From Phaeodactylum tricornutum CCAP 1055/1 (Eukaryota > Bacillariophyta > Bacillariophyceae > Surirellales > Neidiaceae), in assembly GCF_000150955.2 (NCBI RefSeq), contig NC_011669.1, positions 2,238,993 through 2,302,992 on the forward strand: 64,000 nt of DNA, read 5' to 3'. The translations under genes were made by a program, and so were the position numbers. The first letter of the stretch is position 1. Each line of letters opens with the position of its first letter. Positions 11,520 to 21,462 of the stretch are shown piece by piece. The notes beneath the pieces were generated by a model. It saw only the letters and a list, made by a program, of their open reading frames with translations. It had not been told where the DNA came from and ran no database searches.

Positions 11520-12757
11520 ATGCAAAACGAGGGAAAGGAAGTGAGAGCACCTTCTGAAGCGCTGTCAGCCAGTACGCCCGTTCTATCCGAGCAACCACCG
11601 CGAAAGAAAAAGCCCAAAAAGCGCAACAAGGTAGGACTTCGTTGTGTTTCCAGTGCTTGTCTGCATTTGAAGTTCTTTCGTGCTGATTCAAATTACCTGT
11701 ACAGGATCCAAAAGCTGGCGAAGATGGTGCGATCCGTAAAAAGCCGCGCAAAAACAAGCCACCCAAAGAGGCGGATGTCAGCGCGCCCGGTCTGACTGCT
11801 GCACAGAAAGCCGTCAACGAGCAGATGCGTAGAGCGCTCGAAGAAGACCAGTATTCCGCTTACGGCAGTATCGTCGATACTGATAGTGATGGAGAAGATG
11901 AATACACGTATCGCGGACAGTCGGTACGTTTGGATCGGTCATCCATTCAACAGGCAATGAAGAAGGGTACGCTTTTTGATCCAGCACGTGGAACTGCGGT
12001 TTACGAGGAAGAAGATCCCGTTGATGAAGAAAACACGGAGAAACAAGAATCCGTTCGCACCCGTCGCAGTAAAGCAAAGAAGAAGAAACGACGTAAAGAG
12101 GCTGCTGTGGTGGCTGCAACCGAAGTTGGCGTCAGTAAGGACGTTGCTGCTGATCTTCTGGGCCTCGACGGCGCGGATGAAGATATGGATCGTGACGGAG
12201 GCTCTATATTTGGACAGACCACCGGTAGCAGCAACTCGACCTGGGTAGAATGCGACAAATGTAAGAAATGGAGACGTCTGCGAGGTGTAGTTGACGAAAA
12301 GAAGTTGCCTTCAAAGTGGTTCTGCTCAATGAACAAGAATGATCCAGAGCGCTCTCGCTGCTCCGCCCCGGAAGAAGAATATGAAGCTCCCCATACTCCC
12401 GAGTCTGCTGCGGATGCTCGTACTCGGAAACACTTGCGCGTTTGGGTACGTCGTCTCCAGAGCAATGAAGCCTACGAAGCCCGCCAACCAACCTTGACGC
12501 GAGGCAAGAAGCGTGCCGTTGCATCGAGCAGCAAAGATCCCTATGAATGGGTCCGTTGTTGCAACCCGTCTTGCGGGAAGTGGCGTGCAGTTTTACGGAT
12601 TATGGATGCGAAAACGAATGTTATCGACCGAACAACTGATGGGGAATGGTACTGCGTTATGAACATGTGGGACGAAAAAACAGCGAGTTGCGCGGCCCCT
12701 CAGGAAAATCTTCCCTCTGTCGGTTGTCCTCCCTGGGTGATGCAGGACGAAAATTAA
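11520..12757 (+). CDS. Protein with two CW-type zinc fingers (histone H3K4 reader-like)
   Basis: Two exons, 11520-11630 and 11705-12757, give 387 residues. The intron (11631-11704, 74 nt) starts GTAGGA, ends TACAG and keeps the frame, joining RNK to DPK. The N-terminal half is lysine-rich with acidic patches. The first CW finger (about residues 214-262) begins WVECDKCKKWRRL, with WFCSMN and SRCSAPEE later. The second (about 316-370) begins YEWVRCCNPSCGKWRAV, with WYCVMN and ASCAAP. Both keep the paired Cys and the conserved Trp residues that form the methyl-lysine cage. CW domains read H3 lysine-4 methylation, so a nuclear chromatin-reader role is inferred. No catalytic domain is seen. Confidence 0.8.
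11631..11704 (+). other. Intron of the twin-CW gene
   Basis: A 74-nt GT-AG intron. Removing it joins two lysine-rich coding stretches in phase 0. Without removal the first frame ends at 11795, before the zinc fingers. Confidence 0.8.
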
Positions 12758-12914
12758 AGTAATTTTACTGTAAGCGTGTATGCGCTTTTGCTAGCCGGCT
12801 GTCTTTACGTAATAGAGAATATGCCTTTACGTAGACATGCAGGGTGCATCATCTTCGTCCCACCAGCTAGGATGTAGGTAGATTAACGTAGCAGTAAAAC
12901 GAACGCTTGTATTG

Positions 12915-15794
12915 CTATATTTCATCCTCCGTGTCTATTTGCTCATGCATACAAGGATTTACTGCTCGGCAGGCAAAACTTCTTTCAACTCGGACGTCAA
13001 TATCAACACCATGCTTACTCATCGCCATGAGAAATGTGTTGAACACTTCGGATGGGAGGTTCTTGCTTACCATCCATTCGTACAGGAAATTCAGGTAACG
13101 CTTGCTTCTCGAAACGGATGTGACAATACTGCTTGCATCGGAAAGGGTGCAGCTTCTAAGGAAGTGAAGCAACAAGAGTTCAATCTCTTTCACCAACCCT
13201 GTGCTCAGAAACGGTGTCGCGCCAATTTTCCTGAGTAAAACGGTGCAAGCCCCAGTTGCTGCAGAGAGCCAAAGACTTTGTCTAGTCAAGAGCCGTAAAG
13301 ATAAGGAATCCAGGGTGCGAAGAGCCATTCCAGCAGACAACGCAATTTTTTCATGGACGTCGACAGCGCAACACATGCACCTTAGCAAAGAAGCAACAGC
13401 GCCGGCGCACCCCGATCGATACTCATCGAGCGATCCAATCCCAATCTTAAAAATTGTTGACAAAGAGTGTGCGGCTCCCCAAGCATGCTTTTTAATTGCT
13501 GACCGTTGTTTCCAGGTGAGACCGGGTAACTTCAATTGGTGCGTCGGCAGCGCGGCATCCAATCGAGTGCCTAATTCAGTCATAACTCTGTCGAAAAAAA
13601 TGACGCTTGAGCATTCCTCCCGGATTGTACCGCCACAACGTTCGATTTTGAAACGAAGGGAGGCAATGTGGCCCAAAGCCCGGATTGCATTCCCAGCGAC
13701 TTTATCGTCGAAATCGTCAATGCCTTGGCTAACAAGTTCGGAAATGTCACAAGTACACAATGAGAGAACCGGACTGTATTTTGACCAGTCCTTTATTGCA
13801 ATGGCCAAATTCCCAAGTGCATATAAAGCCATACCACGAACCGCAGCGTGATGGTCTTTCAGAGCAAGTGACATGTGGGAGACAATGGACGAACATAGTC
13901 CAGTGGCTTCAGGTGAATCGCGTGCGAGTAGAGCCGGGCACATGTCACCTACAGTTTTGCAAGCTTCACTACGAACTTTACCGATTGCATCCATGTCCAC
14001 ACAAACCGACAGAAGACATCGGACGCGACTTCCACACCCGTCCTCAAGTTTTTCAATCAATTCCCAATCCGGTGTAAGAAAAGAGCCGTAAATGGAGCAA
14101 GATCTCTCTTTATTGCCCTTATCCTCGTTCAGAAGAGGGAGAATCAAGGGTATGAGCGACGCACTGAATGCAGCACCTTCGCAAATACCGTATGTCTTGC
14201 GACCCTCCAGAAGAGAATTTAAAACTACGAGAGTCTCTGACTTCGTTTCCTTACATTTTCTGGTACTGGTTGCAATGAAGCCCACAAAAATGTGCCACGT
14301 TGTCGGGCAGTTGAAAAATACGCGCGGAATGTTCTTTGCAATCTTTCCAAGCAGGTGAAGTCCCTTGTTCTCGTACGGGTCTCGCTCAGGGTTGATCTTG
14401 ATCAAACGTTGGAGGAATATCTTGCCTTCTTCTGAATCGAGAAAACGGGAAAATGGAATGCTAGTCGAAGTAATACGTCCATCAGGGCATACCTTACCTC
14501 CTATATTGTCCTCTAAACATCCAGTGTAGAGGATCCGATGATTCCTAGGAAGCTTTGGATCAAGTATATTCCTCGCAAGCTCACTAACCAGGTCACATCC
14601 AAGTACAAGCAACTGTTTATCACTCAAATCAAAGGATATGCTTGTAAGGACCGTGGAGCAAAGTCTGTACAGCTCTTTGGTGCCTTTTTTGCGTCTAATA
14701 TGACATATTGCAGAGCGAATCGTGTTTTCGAGTCCAGACATTAAGCGTCGACGAAAAGCAGACTGTTGAGATGGCGGGTTGTGACCTTGCGAAAGCCACA
14801 AATTGAAAGGAGTAAACACAAGAAGATCAGAAATGCAATTCAAAGCCGTAGCCCCAATTGGATAATCAAACTTGTCATGGGATACGCGAAGCAAAAAAGC
14901 AGGGCTGACCAACCAACAAACTGAGCAGGATTCGACGAATGATGGTAAATGTTGAGATGATGTACTTTCACAAAGGAGCACCACAAATAAGGCAGGACAC
15001 GCTTCGGGGTGCCGCAGAAGAAGAGCTTGTAAAAGCCTCAGCGATAATTGCTTGAGATTTGTGAATACATACTCACTTTGAACACCCTCACACCAACATG
15101 TGAGCATCAGTTTCTGGATTAGAGTTGGGTCGAGATCCAACGTGGTTCGCCCGGCATGCTTTTTTGTCCCTTCGACAACTTTTGCAATCATCAGTGCTTT
15201 GAGAAGGCATCGACAAAATGCTTCAACCCGATCAATTGATTGCCTTGATGCCACGTCGCAATCACTTTTAACGAATCGCAATAGGTCTTTCTGGATTATT
15301 TCGAACAAATGACATCGAATCGGATTTGTCAAAAAAGCTTCACCACCGGTATCGGTGATGTCCTCTACAAGCGGGGCCATCATTTCCGCCCAGTAAGCTT
15401 TGTGATCTAAAATTTGTTCTAATGTTTCAAGGACGGCAGTCTGCGCTCTTATTGAACGGCAATTGCAATCGGCTTGCAAGAACGGAAGAAAAATGTCCTC
15501 CACGGCATCGTGGGAAACTTTATCTACCGGTAGCAGAGACAAATTCTTGCTAACAAACGTAGCCAGTCTTGCAATCGAATGCGTTGACGTGGTCTTTCGA
15601 CACTTTCCCGTCAAAATCAAAAATCGTTCAACAGATACGGATGCCTCGCTTCTGCCATGCTGACTTTTGTTAGAATTGGCTGGTCGTATGTGTTTGTTTT
15701 GAATTGTTTCCCCTTCATTCCGGTTGGATTCTGTCGACAATCGGCATTGTAGGCCAGTCTTTCTTGACGGATCCAAAGCATCCCATCTACTCAT
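12915..15794 (-). CDS. HEAT/ARM-repeat protein, HEATR6-like
   Basis: A 959-residue, all-helical protein without introns. Helical repeats run through most of its length. The clearest are near residues 590-720, with VRSEACKTVGDMC, VRGMALYALGNLA and VAGNAIRALGHIA, the typical HEAT pattern of Ala/Gly/Leu helices. The arrangement and the VxxNAIRALG-type helices recall HEATR6, a poorly understood protein family. No enzyme motif, signal peptide or membrane segment stands out. It probably acts as a protein-interaction scaffold. The start is the first ATG of the frame. The gene ends 157 bp from the twin-CW gene in convergent orientation, and the start is about 200 bp from the divergent TPR-like gene. 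Confidence 0.6.
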   Translation of the reverse strand: MSRWDALDPSRKTGLQCRLSTESNRNEGETIQNKHIRPANSNKSQHGRSEASVSVERFLILTGKCRKTTSTHSIARLATFVSKNLSLLPVDKVSHDAVEDIFLPFLQADCNCRSIRAQTAVLETLEQILDHKAYWAEMMAPLVEDITDTGGEAFLTNPIRCHLFEIIQKDLLRFVKSDCDVASRQSIDRVEAFCRCLLKALMIAKVVEGTKKHAGRTTLDLDPTLIQKLMLTCWCEGVQSEYVFTNLKQLSLRLLQALLLRHPEACPALFVVLLCESTSSQHLPSFVESCSVCWLVSPAFLLRVSHDKFDYPIGATALNCISDLLVFTPFNLWLSQGHNPPSQQSAFRRRLMSGLENTIRSAICHIRRKKGTKELYRLCSTVLTSISFDLSDKQLLVLGCDLVSELARNILDPKLPRNHRILYTGCLEDNIGGKVCPDGRITSTSIPFSRFLDSEEGKIFLQRLIKINPERDPYENKGLHLLGKIAKNIPRVFFNCPTTWHIFVGFIATSTRKCKETKSETLVVLNSLLEGRKTYGICEGAAFSASLIPLILPLLNEDKGNKERSCSIYGSFLTPDWELIEKLEDGCGSRVRCLLSVCVDMDAIGKVRSEACKTVGDMCPALLARDSPEATGLCSSIVSHMSLALKDHHAAVRGMALYALGNLAIAIKDWSKYSPVLSLCTCDISELVSQGIDDFDDKVAGNAIRALGHIASLRFKIERCGGTIREECSSVIFFDRVMTELGTRLDAALPTHQLKLPGLTWKQRSAIKKHAWGAAHSLSTIFKIGIGSLDEYRSGCAGAVASLLRCMCCAVDVHEKIALSAGMALRTLDSLSLRLLTRQSLWLSAATGACTVLLRKIGATPFLSTGLVKEIELLLLHFLRSCTLSDASSIVTSVSRSKRYLNFLYEWMVSKNLPSEVFNTFLMAMSKHGVDIDVRVERSFACRAVNPCMHEQIDTEDEI

Positions 15795-16000
15795 GCTGTC
15801 GCCGAAACAACGTTTCCATCGTGCCTACATGATTTTGCGACGTTTCTTACAGTCAAGTTGTTTTCGAAGAAATCAAAACAACAGTGCGACATTGTTTCTA
15901 CCGTCTGCCTGTCATGCATTTTTCTGGAGATAAATTGAACGAGGTGCGGGTTTCTACTCAGTGCGGGCAGGCATACATCAAATCATCATACAATCATACA

Positions 16001-17140
16001 ATGACGTTTTCCGGAACGACGAAGTTAAGCGTTGGATCGTTGGTTCGTGCGAAGTTTTCCGACGCTTTCAAGGGAGTTTCCAGAAGAGCAGTTGTTGCTA
16101 CCGTGCAGGAAGACTCGGCTTGCCTGCTATATGAGGACGAAGCCCCTCGTTCGCTGCCGTTTGCGGACCAAAGCACATCTGATGAAGTGAAAGATCGAGC
16201 AGGATCGTATCTACAACGCATCTTTATAGTCGCCCCTATAGTTGAAGAAAATAGTGGAGAGGCGGAGCGTTCTGTTCCTTTAGAAGAAGTCGAAGAGCTG
16301 TTGCCTTTTGAGTCGTTGTGCGACGCTTTGGCAGCGGATGATTTGGAAGTCTCATCTTGGAAAGCACGAGGCGATCAGCTCTTACGCAGGGGAGATGCGT
16401 CTGCAGCTACATCATTCTACGAGCACGCTTTGAAACTAACCAGCCGCCTTCAGATTGGATCCTCAATCATTGTAAGAGTTCGCGGGCACGCAAAGGTTGC
16501 AGAAGTTGATTGCATAGACGCGCAAGAAGGTATCGACGTTGTCATGCAAGAAGATGGACGAGAGGCGACCATCAAGGAAAGCGATATATTATTGTGTGTA
16601 ATGGAGGAGGACAGTGAGCGCTTTCAGGAAAGGATTTTACTGAATCTGAGTCGTTGCCTATCGCAAGTCCACGACATATCGTCGTGGTCTCGACGGTCCA
16701 TCTACCAGAAACGAGCCATTCTTGCCGCAACACTGGCTCTCACAGTTGCTTCTTTTCATGATGAGAAAAAGAATGTCATCTCAAATACCCAATTAACAGC
16801 CTTAATCCTCCGATGCCAATCCCATCTGTCTTTGTCCAAATTTCAGCATGCCGGTGTTGATCTCGATCGTTTACTTGCTTTGGAGCCTAATCACAAAGAA
16901 GGACTGAAACTTGCCCGCGAACTGACAAGTCTTCGGATACGTCGAAACAACGCCGACAAGAAGCTCGTGAAAGAAATGTGTCGGTGGGTGAAGGCAGCCA
17001 CGAACGATTCGGTGAGTGAGAAACGCTCAGATCCTGTACAAATATCAGGAACTCCGTGCCTTAGACGCGAACCAAGTCCAGCGCTATTAGCTATTCTCAT
17101 TCTGATCATTGCAATGTTTGTACAGCAAAGCCTTTCTTAA
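16001..17140 (+). CDS. TPR-like, tail-anchored protein
   Basis: From the ATG at 16001 the protein is 379 residues. An upstream in-frame ATG at 15884 would add 39 residues, which look like leader sequence. Around residues 120-150 is a TPR-like helix pair (SWKARGDQLLRRGDASAATSF), and a second pair lies near 265-315 (HAGVDLDRLLALEPNHKEGL). Between them is a small beta-rich stretch resembling a KOW/SH3-like fold (IIVRVRGHAKVAEVDCIDAQ). The extreme C-terminus is a hydrophobic anchor (LLAILILIIAMFVQQSLS), so the protein is probably tail-anchored with its bulk in the cytosol. TPR plus tail anchor recalls FKBP8- or Tom-type adaptors, but no isomerase domain is seen. Function unassigned. Confidence 0.65.
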   Translation: MTFSGTTKLSVGSLVRAKFSDAFKGVSRRAVVATVQEDSACLLYEDEAPRSLPFADQSTSDEVKDRAGSYLQRIFIVAPIVEENSGEAERSVPLEEVEELLPFESLCDALAADDLEVSSWKARGDQLLRRGDASAATSFYEHALKLTSRLQIGSSIIVRVRGHAKVAEVDCIDAQEGIDVVMQEDGREATIKESDILLCVMEEDSERFQERILLNLSRCLSQVHDISSWSRRSIYQKRAILAATLALTVASFHDEKKNVISNTQLTALILRCQSHLSLSKFQHAGVDLDRLLALEPNHKEGLKLARELTSLRIRRNNADKKLVKEMCRWVKAATNDSVSEKRSDPVQISGTPCLRREPSPALLAILILIIAMFVQQSLS

Positions 17141-17195
17141 CACAAAGAACTAATTTTAGTTGCGAGAAGTTTCACAGTTTGTCTTTTCCATTAAT

Positions 17196-17642
17196 TTATG
17201 CGTCATCGGGAGCATTGACGCCTCCGTACCGGTATTCTTCCTGCACACGATACGGCTCAGTCAGTATCCAATTCTGTCGCTTCTTTAGTTCACGGTCGCA
17301 ACAGCGTTGGTAGTATGCAATTGCGGTGCGGCATTTATCAAGGGGGTTCTCACCGGCCTTCGGTAGTTCAGGGTCGTCCGATCCTTCAGCAACCAACTGA
17401 GCTGCTTTGTCGTCTCCTGGTGTAACCTTGACGTCAGGAAAGTAGCTTTTATGAAGACCGGCCTTTTCCATATCCCGGGCTTTGGTGGTGGCTTCGTTTA
17501 CAAGGCAGGAGAAGAGCTTTTGCGCGTGTTTTTCGCAACCTTTCGGTTCGACCGGAAAATATTGAGGCAGTTTCGTTGGTCCTTCGGGGAGCTGTGGCTC
17601 GCCTCGAAATAAATCTACAACCCTTCCAAAGACCATGCTCAA
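17196..17642 (-). CDS. Twin CX9C (CHCH-like) small protein
   Basis: The 148-residue protein has two CX9C motifs: CEKHAQKLFSC near residue 36 and CRTAIAYYQRC near residue 105, followed by another Cys. Paired CX9C motifs are the hallmark of mitochondrial intermembrane-space proteins that are imported and oxidised by Mia40/Erv1. Spacing between the two motifs (about 58 residues) is longer than in a compact CHCH hairpin, so the fold may be atypical. No cleavable presequence is seen, as is normal for this class. The gene is convergent with the TPR-like gene, 55 bp away. Confidence 0.65.
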   Translation of the reverse strand: MSMVFGRVVDLFRGEPQLPEGPTKLPQYFPVEPKGCEKHAQKLFSCLVNEATTKARDMEKAGLHKSYFPDVKVTPGDDKAAQLVAEGSDDPELPKAGENPLDKCRTAIAYYQRCCDRELKKRQNWILTEPYRVQEEYRYGGVNAPDDA

Positions 17643-18005
17643 TTTGTCTCAGAACGGAACGATTTCGCGGTTAGTCACTCAATAAAGCTGATGGCTGTGA
17701 TGGCTCGGTGACCTCTTCATTTGGTTTCTGCTGCATCGTGCGAAACGCGAAGAGCGGAAAAGGGCTTCTTGACGTGCACATGCCAACTGTTAGATAGGTC
17801 TTCACTGTCACTGTTAATTTTGACTGTGAGCTGTTCAATAACCCTATTTATAACTTTGACAGGTTTCCCGGCTCTGACTGAGAAAGTCTGCTTTATGTTA
17901 TTACGTCAATTTTATTTGGAAATTCGGATGAACTCACAGTCAATGAAAGAAGGTAGGGATTGAAATACAAGGCGCGTTCAAAATTCGACAACTGTACGTA
18001 CGCTT

Positions 18006-19295
18006 TCATCGCATTGATTGAAGGTAGCGCTTGACAGCTCCGGCGATCCACTCCATCGGGGGCATTTTTTTGTACCGTCCGGCTGGAGCTGTAGCACCCA
18101 GCTTGAAACCATCACCAATGTCCACAAATACTTCCCAATCTCGGGGATATCTCTTAAGAACTACTATCTTGGGTTGCGGTGGATCCGGTTCTAACTTCCC
18201 GGAGTCGGTATTACTCCTATCGATTGTTTTGTCGCGAGCGATCAAAGGCAATATGCAATATACAGTTTGGGCTGAGATCAATTCGCGTGGGATCGGCTTC
18301 AATTGACAATTAACCAGAACGATTTTTTTCTCCCCTTTGTACTTCCCTACAAGGCCTCGGATACCAATAAGCTCCTGTGGCGAAATTGCAGACAAAATTA
18401 TCAGAGTATCCTCGTCAGCCTTTGGTTGAGCATTGTCCGAGACGGCCTTCGCGACTTTGTCCACCATATCGCTTCCATATTTTATATCAACACTTCCCAT
18501 CATACTCGCGAGCCTGTATCGCTGCACAGAAGACTTTGTACTTGCGGGCGGGACACCTTTTGTGTCTTTCTGTGTTTCGTCCGAGGAGATTGACTCGCTT
18601 TCCCACGAGGACATGAGCTGTCGACGAAACAAATCTAAATTGTTGTCAGAGGAAGAACTTCCAAAAGACGGATCCAGGTTGGTAGAAGGGCTCCCGGCTG
18701 CGCCAAAGTCGGCAAAGTCGTCGAAATACTCGACCTCGTTGGTGACACCGGAAGATCCAGATTGCGCCTCGTTGTCGTCTTGTCCATTTTCTCTCTCATC
18801 GCCAATCGAGAGTGAAGAACCAAATTCTCGTCTGTCTAGAATCCGTTTAACTGTATCCATCGTTCTCTGATCCTTGACAACTATGACTGATTTTCCTTCC
18901 AACCGATTAGCCAGAGCTATACAGAACTCAACTGCCAATACTTCGTCGTATAACCGGTCTCCTTGTGTGATGTCGTATTGTGGTAACAAAATGTCCACAA
19001 AGAATAAGGGTATTTGCTTTCGATCCAAAGCTTCTAAAATTGATTTAGCAGCAGAGTCGGCTGCAGATTCAGCGTTCGTTGGGATTGGTCCCATCGACTC
19101 AGAATTCCAAGATTTTTCTAATAGCCTTCTCATACTGTCCATATTTTCGTCGTCCACCATGAACTGAAGAGTTCGAAGAGATCTCGCTCCATTGAATAAC
19201 ATCGAACATGGTCTCTGAAACGCTTGGCAAAAAGTTAGAAGGAAGTGTAGACCGATTAATGATCTCAATAAAAAACGCCTATAGAGAATCTTCAT
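18006..19295 (-). CDS. Plastid-targeted DUF1995 protein
   Basis: The 429-residue protein starts with a signal peptide (hydrophobic core LLRSLIGLHFLLTFCQA) and then AF-QRP, which fits the diatom bipartite plastid presequence with Phe at the junction. The mature part has the DUF1995 pattern: early IPLFFVDILLPQYDI, a central LIILSAISPQEL, and C-terminal RYPRDWEVFVDIGDGFKLGA. DUF1995 proteins occur in plants, algae and cyanobacteria, usually in plastids, with no proven biochemical function. An acidic, Ser-rich insert of about 100 residues (about 165-270) interrupts the domain. A perfect TGACGTCA site lies 74 bp upstream. Confidence 0.75.
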   Translation of the reverse strand: MKILYRRFLLRSLIGLHFLLTFCQAFQRPCSMLFNGARSLRTLQFMVDDENMDSMRRLLEKSWNSESMGPIPTNAESAADSAAKSILEALDRKQIPLFFVDILLPQYDITQGDRLYDEVLAVEFCIALANRLEGKSVIVVKDQRTMDTVKRILDRREFGSSLSIGDERENGQDDNEAQSGSSGVTNEVEYFDDFADFGAAGSPSTNLDPSFGSSSSDNNLDLFRRQLMSSWESESISSDETQKDTKGVPPASTKSSVQRYRLASMMGSVDIKYGSDMVDKVAKAVSDNAQPKADEDTLIILSAISPQELIGIRGLVGKYKGEKKIVLVNCQLKPIPRELISAQTVYCILPLIARDKTIDRSNTDSGKLEPDPPQPKIVVLKRYPRDWEVFVDIGDGFKLGATAPAGRYKKMPPMEWIAGAVKRYLQSMR

Positions 19296-19641
19296 CGTCA
19301 GGTGGGATCAGTTGGGATTTTCGATTGTGGTTTCCTCTTGGCGGCCTCATACAAGATGCTCGCACAGATGACGTCAGCACTGTCCATATTGATTGTCAAC
19401 ATACATTTACATTAACAGAAAATGTTAAATCTTCAAACCATTTCTACTCGATACCATCGAATGAGGTAGGTGATCTAAGCAATACCAGAACTCTGTTGGG
19501 TAAAAATAGACGTGTTGTCAAATTTTGAACACTTTACATTTTGACTTTGTACAGTGCATCCACAATATCTGTGTCTAGAAGCGATAATGGGACTTTAGCT
19601 AGTCATGGGAGACGTCAACGGTTGTTTGTACTCACTGTCAG
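19296..19641. other. Intergenic region upstream of DUF1995 gene
   Basis: About 345 bp that contain the CRE-like palindrome at 19369-19376 and otherwise nothing recognised. Confidence 0.5.
19369..19376. promoter_or_regulatory. CRE-like palindrome TGACGTCA
   Basis: A perfect bZIP/CRE octamer lies 74 bp upstream of the minus-strand DUF1995 start. Motif recognition only. The position is compatible with a promoter element. Confidence 0.35.
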
Positions 19642-21168
19642 TCACATTGATGTACTGTTTGTGGCATGTATTCTATTTGTACAGTGATCTGCCTCCCTCA
19701 AGGCTAGTGCAAGCTCTACTGAATCCTGCTTCAGCACGTGACGCTTGGTCTGGTAAAACTTCATTTGCTTGCCTTGCATTTCGTTCTCCATCCTTGTCAA
19801 TGCCGAAACACTGTTCTGAGACTCTCGCATAGCATCAAAGCTCTCTCTTGACATGGAAATCATGTGGCTTATTGTTTCCGTTGTCGAATCTATACGAGCG
19901 GTCTGGTCAATGGAAACAGCAACCGGTACAAACACAAACTCCGAATCTTTTCGAAACCACTGCATTTGTTTCTTAGCATAGCGCCTTGTTGCTGTCGTGA
20001 ACATATCTAGAAACTCTTGAAAGGCAATTTCATCTTCGTCTTTGGCATCGCTGCGTTCCAAATAATCCAAAGCCTGACGATAACAAATAGCTTTCGCCGC
20101 CATATCCGGCAATCGCCTGGCCAGCTGGAGGTCAGCTGTTTCTTTGAGCAGCCCTCGCTGAACCATTTGCTCACAACGCTTATCAATAACAGCGGTGTGC
20201 TTCATTCGGTCGTCTGGACAAAGAAAGAAACATCTGACGTCGTAACCAAGTGATTTGAGGCTACCCTCTCGCTCGCCACTGTAAGGCTTATCTACGAGGG
20301 TAGCATCGCTACTCTCCTGCACGGTAAGCGCCACCTCCAGTATCCTTCGTAACCTATACCAATCTTGACCACACAGCTTTGAGGCTTGATGGGAAAATGC
20401 TTCGCCAAAATTTCTGACGTATTGCGCAGCACCTTCCCAGTCGTCGACGATTTCAAATCTGCCCATGATTTCGGCTGCTGTTCGCAAAGCGTCATCGGTG
20501 GGACGGAGCGCGTCTGGTCTCCCGTGAACCAACCACTGTAAATACATCATAGTACCACCAACCACGACAGGTAAGACCGAGCTTTCTCGTCTATACTGTT
20601 TGACTCGCAAGCCCCGCTGAATTGCTTCTTCAATCTCAAAACCTCGATTTCGGCGAAAATGTGGGTCGTGAATATCTATTTCATCGACGATACCACTAGA
20701 GTCTGTGTTGGGATCTACCAGCCGTTGAATACAATACATCGCATCCCTTCTCCATCCTGCGGCGTTGTAGTTTTCCATGTGATCGGCAACGTCAACCAGC
20801 AAATGCGGCGTCTGCTCCATTTCGGCTTTGTCCGGCTTATTCGCCCCGATCTGAACGCCTCGATAAGCTTGCACTGAATCCGCTGATACAATAATACCAC
20901 GCAGCTGCGCACAGAGTTTGGCTGCAACATCAGATTTTCCCACGGCGGTTGGACCTGCTAGTATGACAACTAGCTTGTTCCGTGTCACTCGATCATTGCG
21001 CTCATTTTCCGCGTGGGCCTCGGCAGCAGCACTCATTAAAAACCTATAATCTAGCGTTGCTGTTGATGATCTTCTTAGAGGAAGGCGCCAACCGCAAACG
21101 CCTTTGATGTGCATTAGAGCTAGTAGGCAAGCCGTAAGCCAAATTCGGTGGGTCGCCTGGTTTTCCAT
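19642..21168 (-). CDS. tRNA dimethylallyltransferase (MiaA/IPT family), organelle-type
   Basis: The 508-residue protein transfers a dimethylallyl group to A37 of tRNAs that read UNN codons. The P-loop is GPTAVGKS (72-79), followed by the IPT signature SADSVQAYRG (95-104), with Asp and Ser for substrate and phosphate binding. Further conserved parts are VVVGGTMMYLQWL, the DWYRLRRILEVAL helix and the late AICYRQALDYL and RRYAKKQMQWFRK motifs. The N-terminus carries a hydrophobic stretch (LTACLLALMHIKGVCG) before the catalytic domain, consistent with a signal peptide and organelle (plastid) targeting. The C-terminal tail of about 80 residues is unusual and helical. The first ATG is taken because it includes the hydrophobic leader. 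Confidence 0.85.
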   Translation of the reverse strand: MENQATHRIWLTACLLALMHIKGVCGWRLPLRRSSTATLDYRFLMSAAAEAHAENERNDRVTRNKLVVILAGPTAVGKSDVAAKLCAQLRGIIVSADSVQAYRGVQIGANKPDKAEMEQTPHLLVDVADHMENYNAAGWRRDAMYCIQRLVDPNTDSSGIVDEIDIHDPHFRRNRGFEIEEAIQRGLRVKQYRRESSVLPVVVGGTMMYLQWLVHGRPDALRPTDDALRTAAEIMGRFEIVDDWEGAAQYVRNFGEAFSHQASKLCGQDWYRLRRILEVALTVQESSDATLVDKPYSGEREGSLKSLGYDVRCFFLCPDDRMKHTAVIDKRCEQMVQRGLLKETADLQLARRLPDMAAKAICYRQALDYLERSDAKDEDEIAFQEFLDMFTTATRRYAKKQMQWFRKDSEFVFVPVAVSIDQTARIDSTTETISHMISMSRESFDAMRESQNSVSALTRMENEMQGKQMKFYQTKRHVLKQDSVELALALREADHCTNRIHATNSTSM

Positions 21169-21462
21169 AGACCGGCGGACAACTCACTGTCAGTAACCCC
21201 GTTCTTGTCATACCACCTTGGAGCTTTTTCTTTCGCTCGTGGCTTTCACTGTCACCTAATTGTGGCTACACGCTAGAGGACAGAACACCAGACGATTCCT
21301 GATATCTATTTACCTTACTGTTCACCATTGTCTTCCAATTATGAAAACTGGGGACATTTGTAGAAATCGTTGGCTGTCATCTCTTACAAAGCTAACTGTA
21401 AGGAAAATCACAAACGTTCCTTGATCGATATCACTGGCTTGCAACAATTTTAGTAGTCTTAT

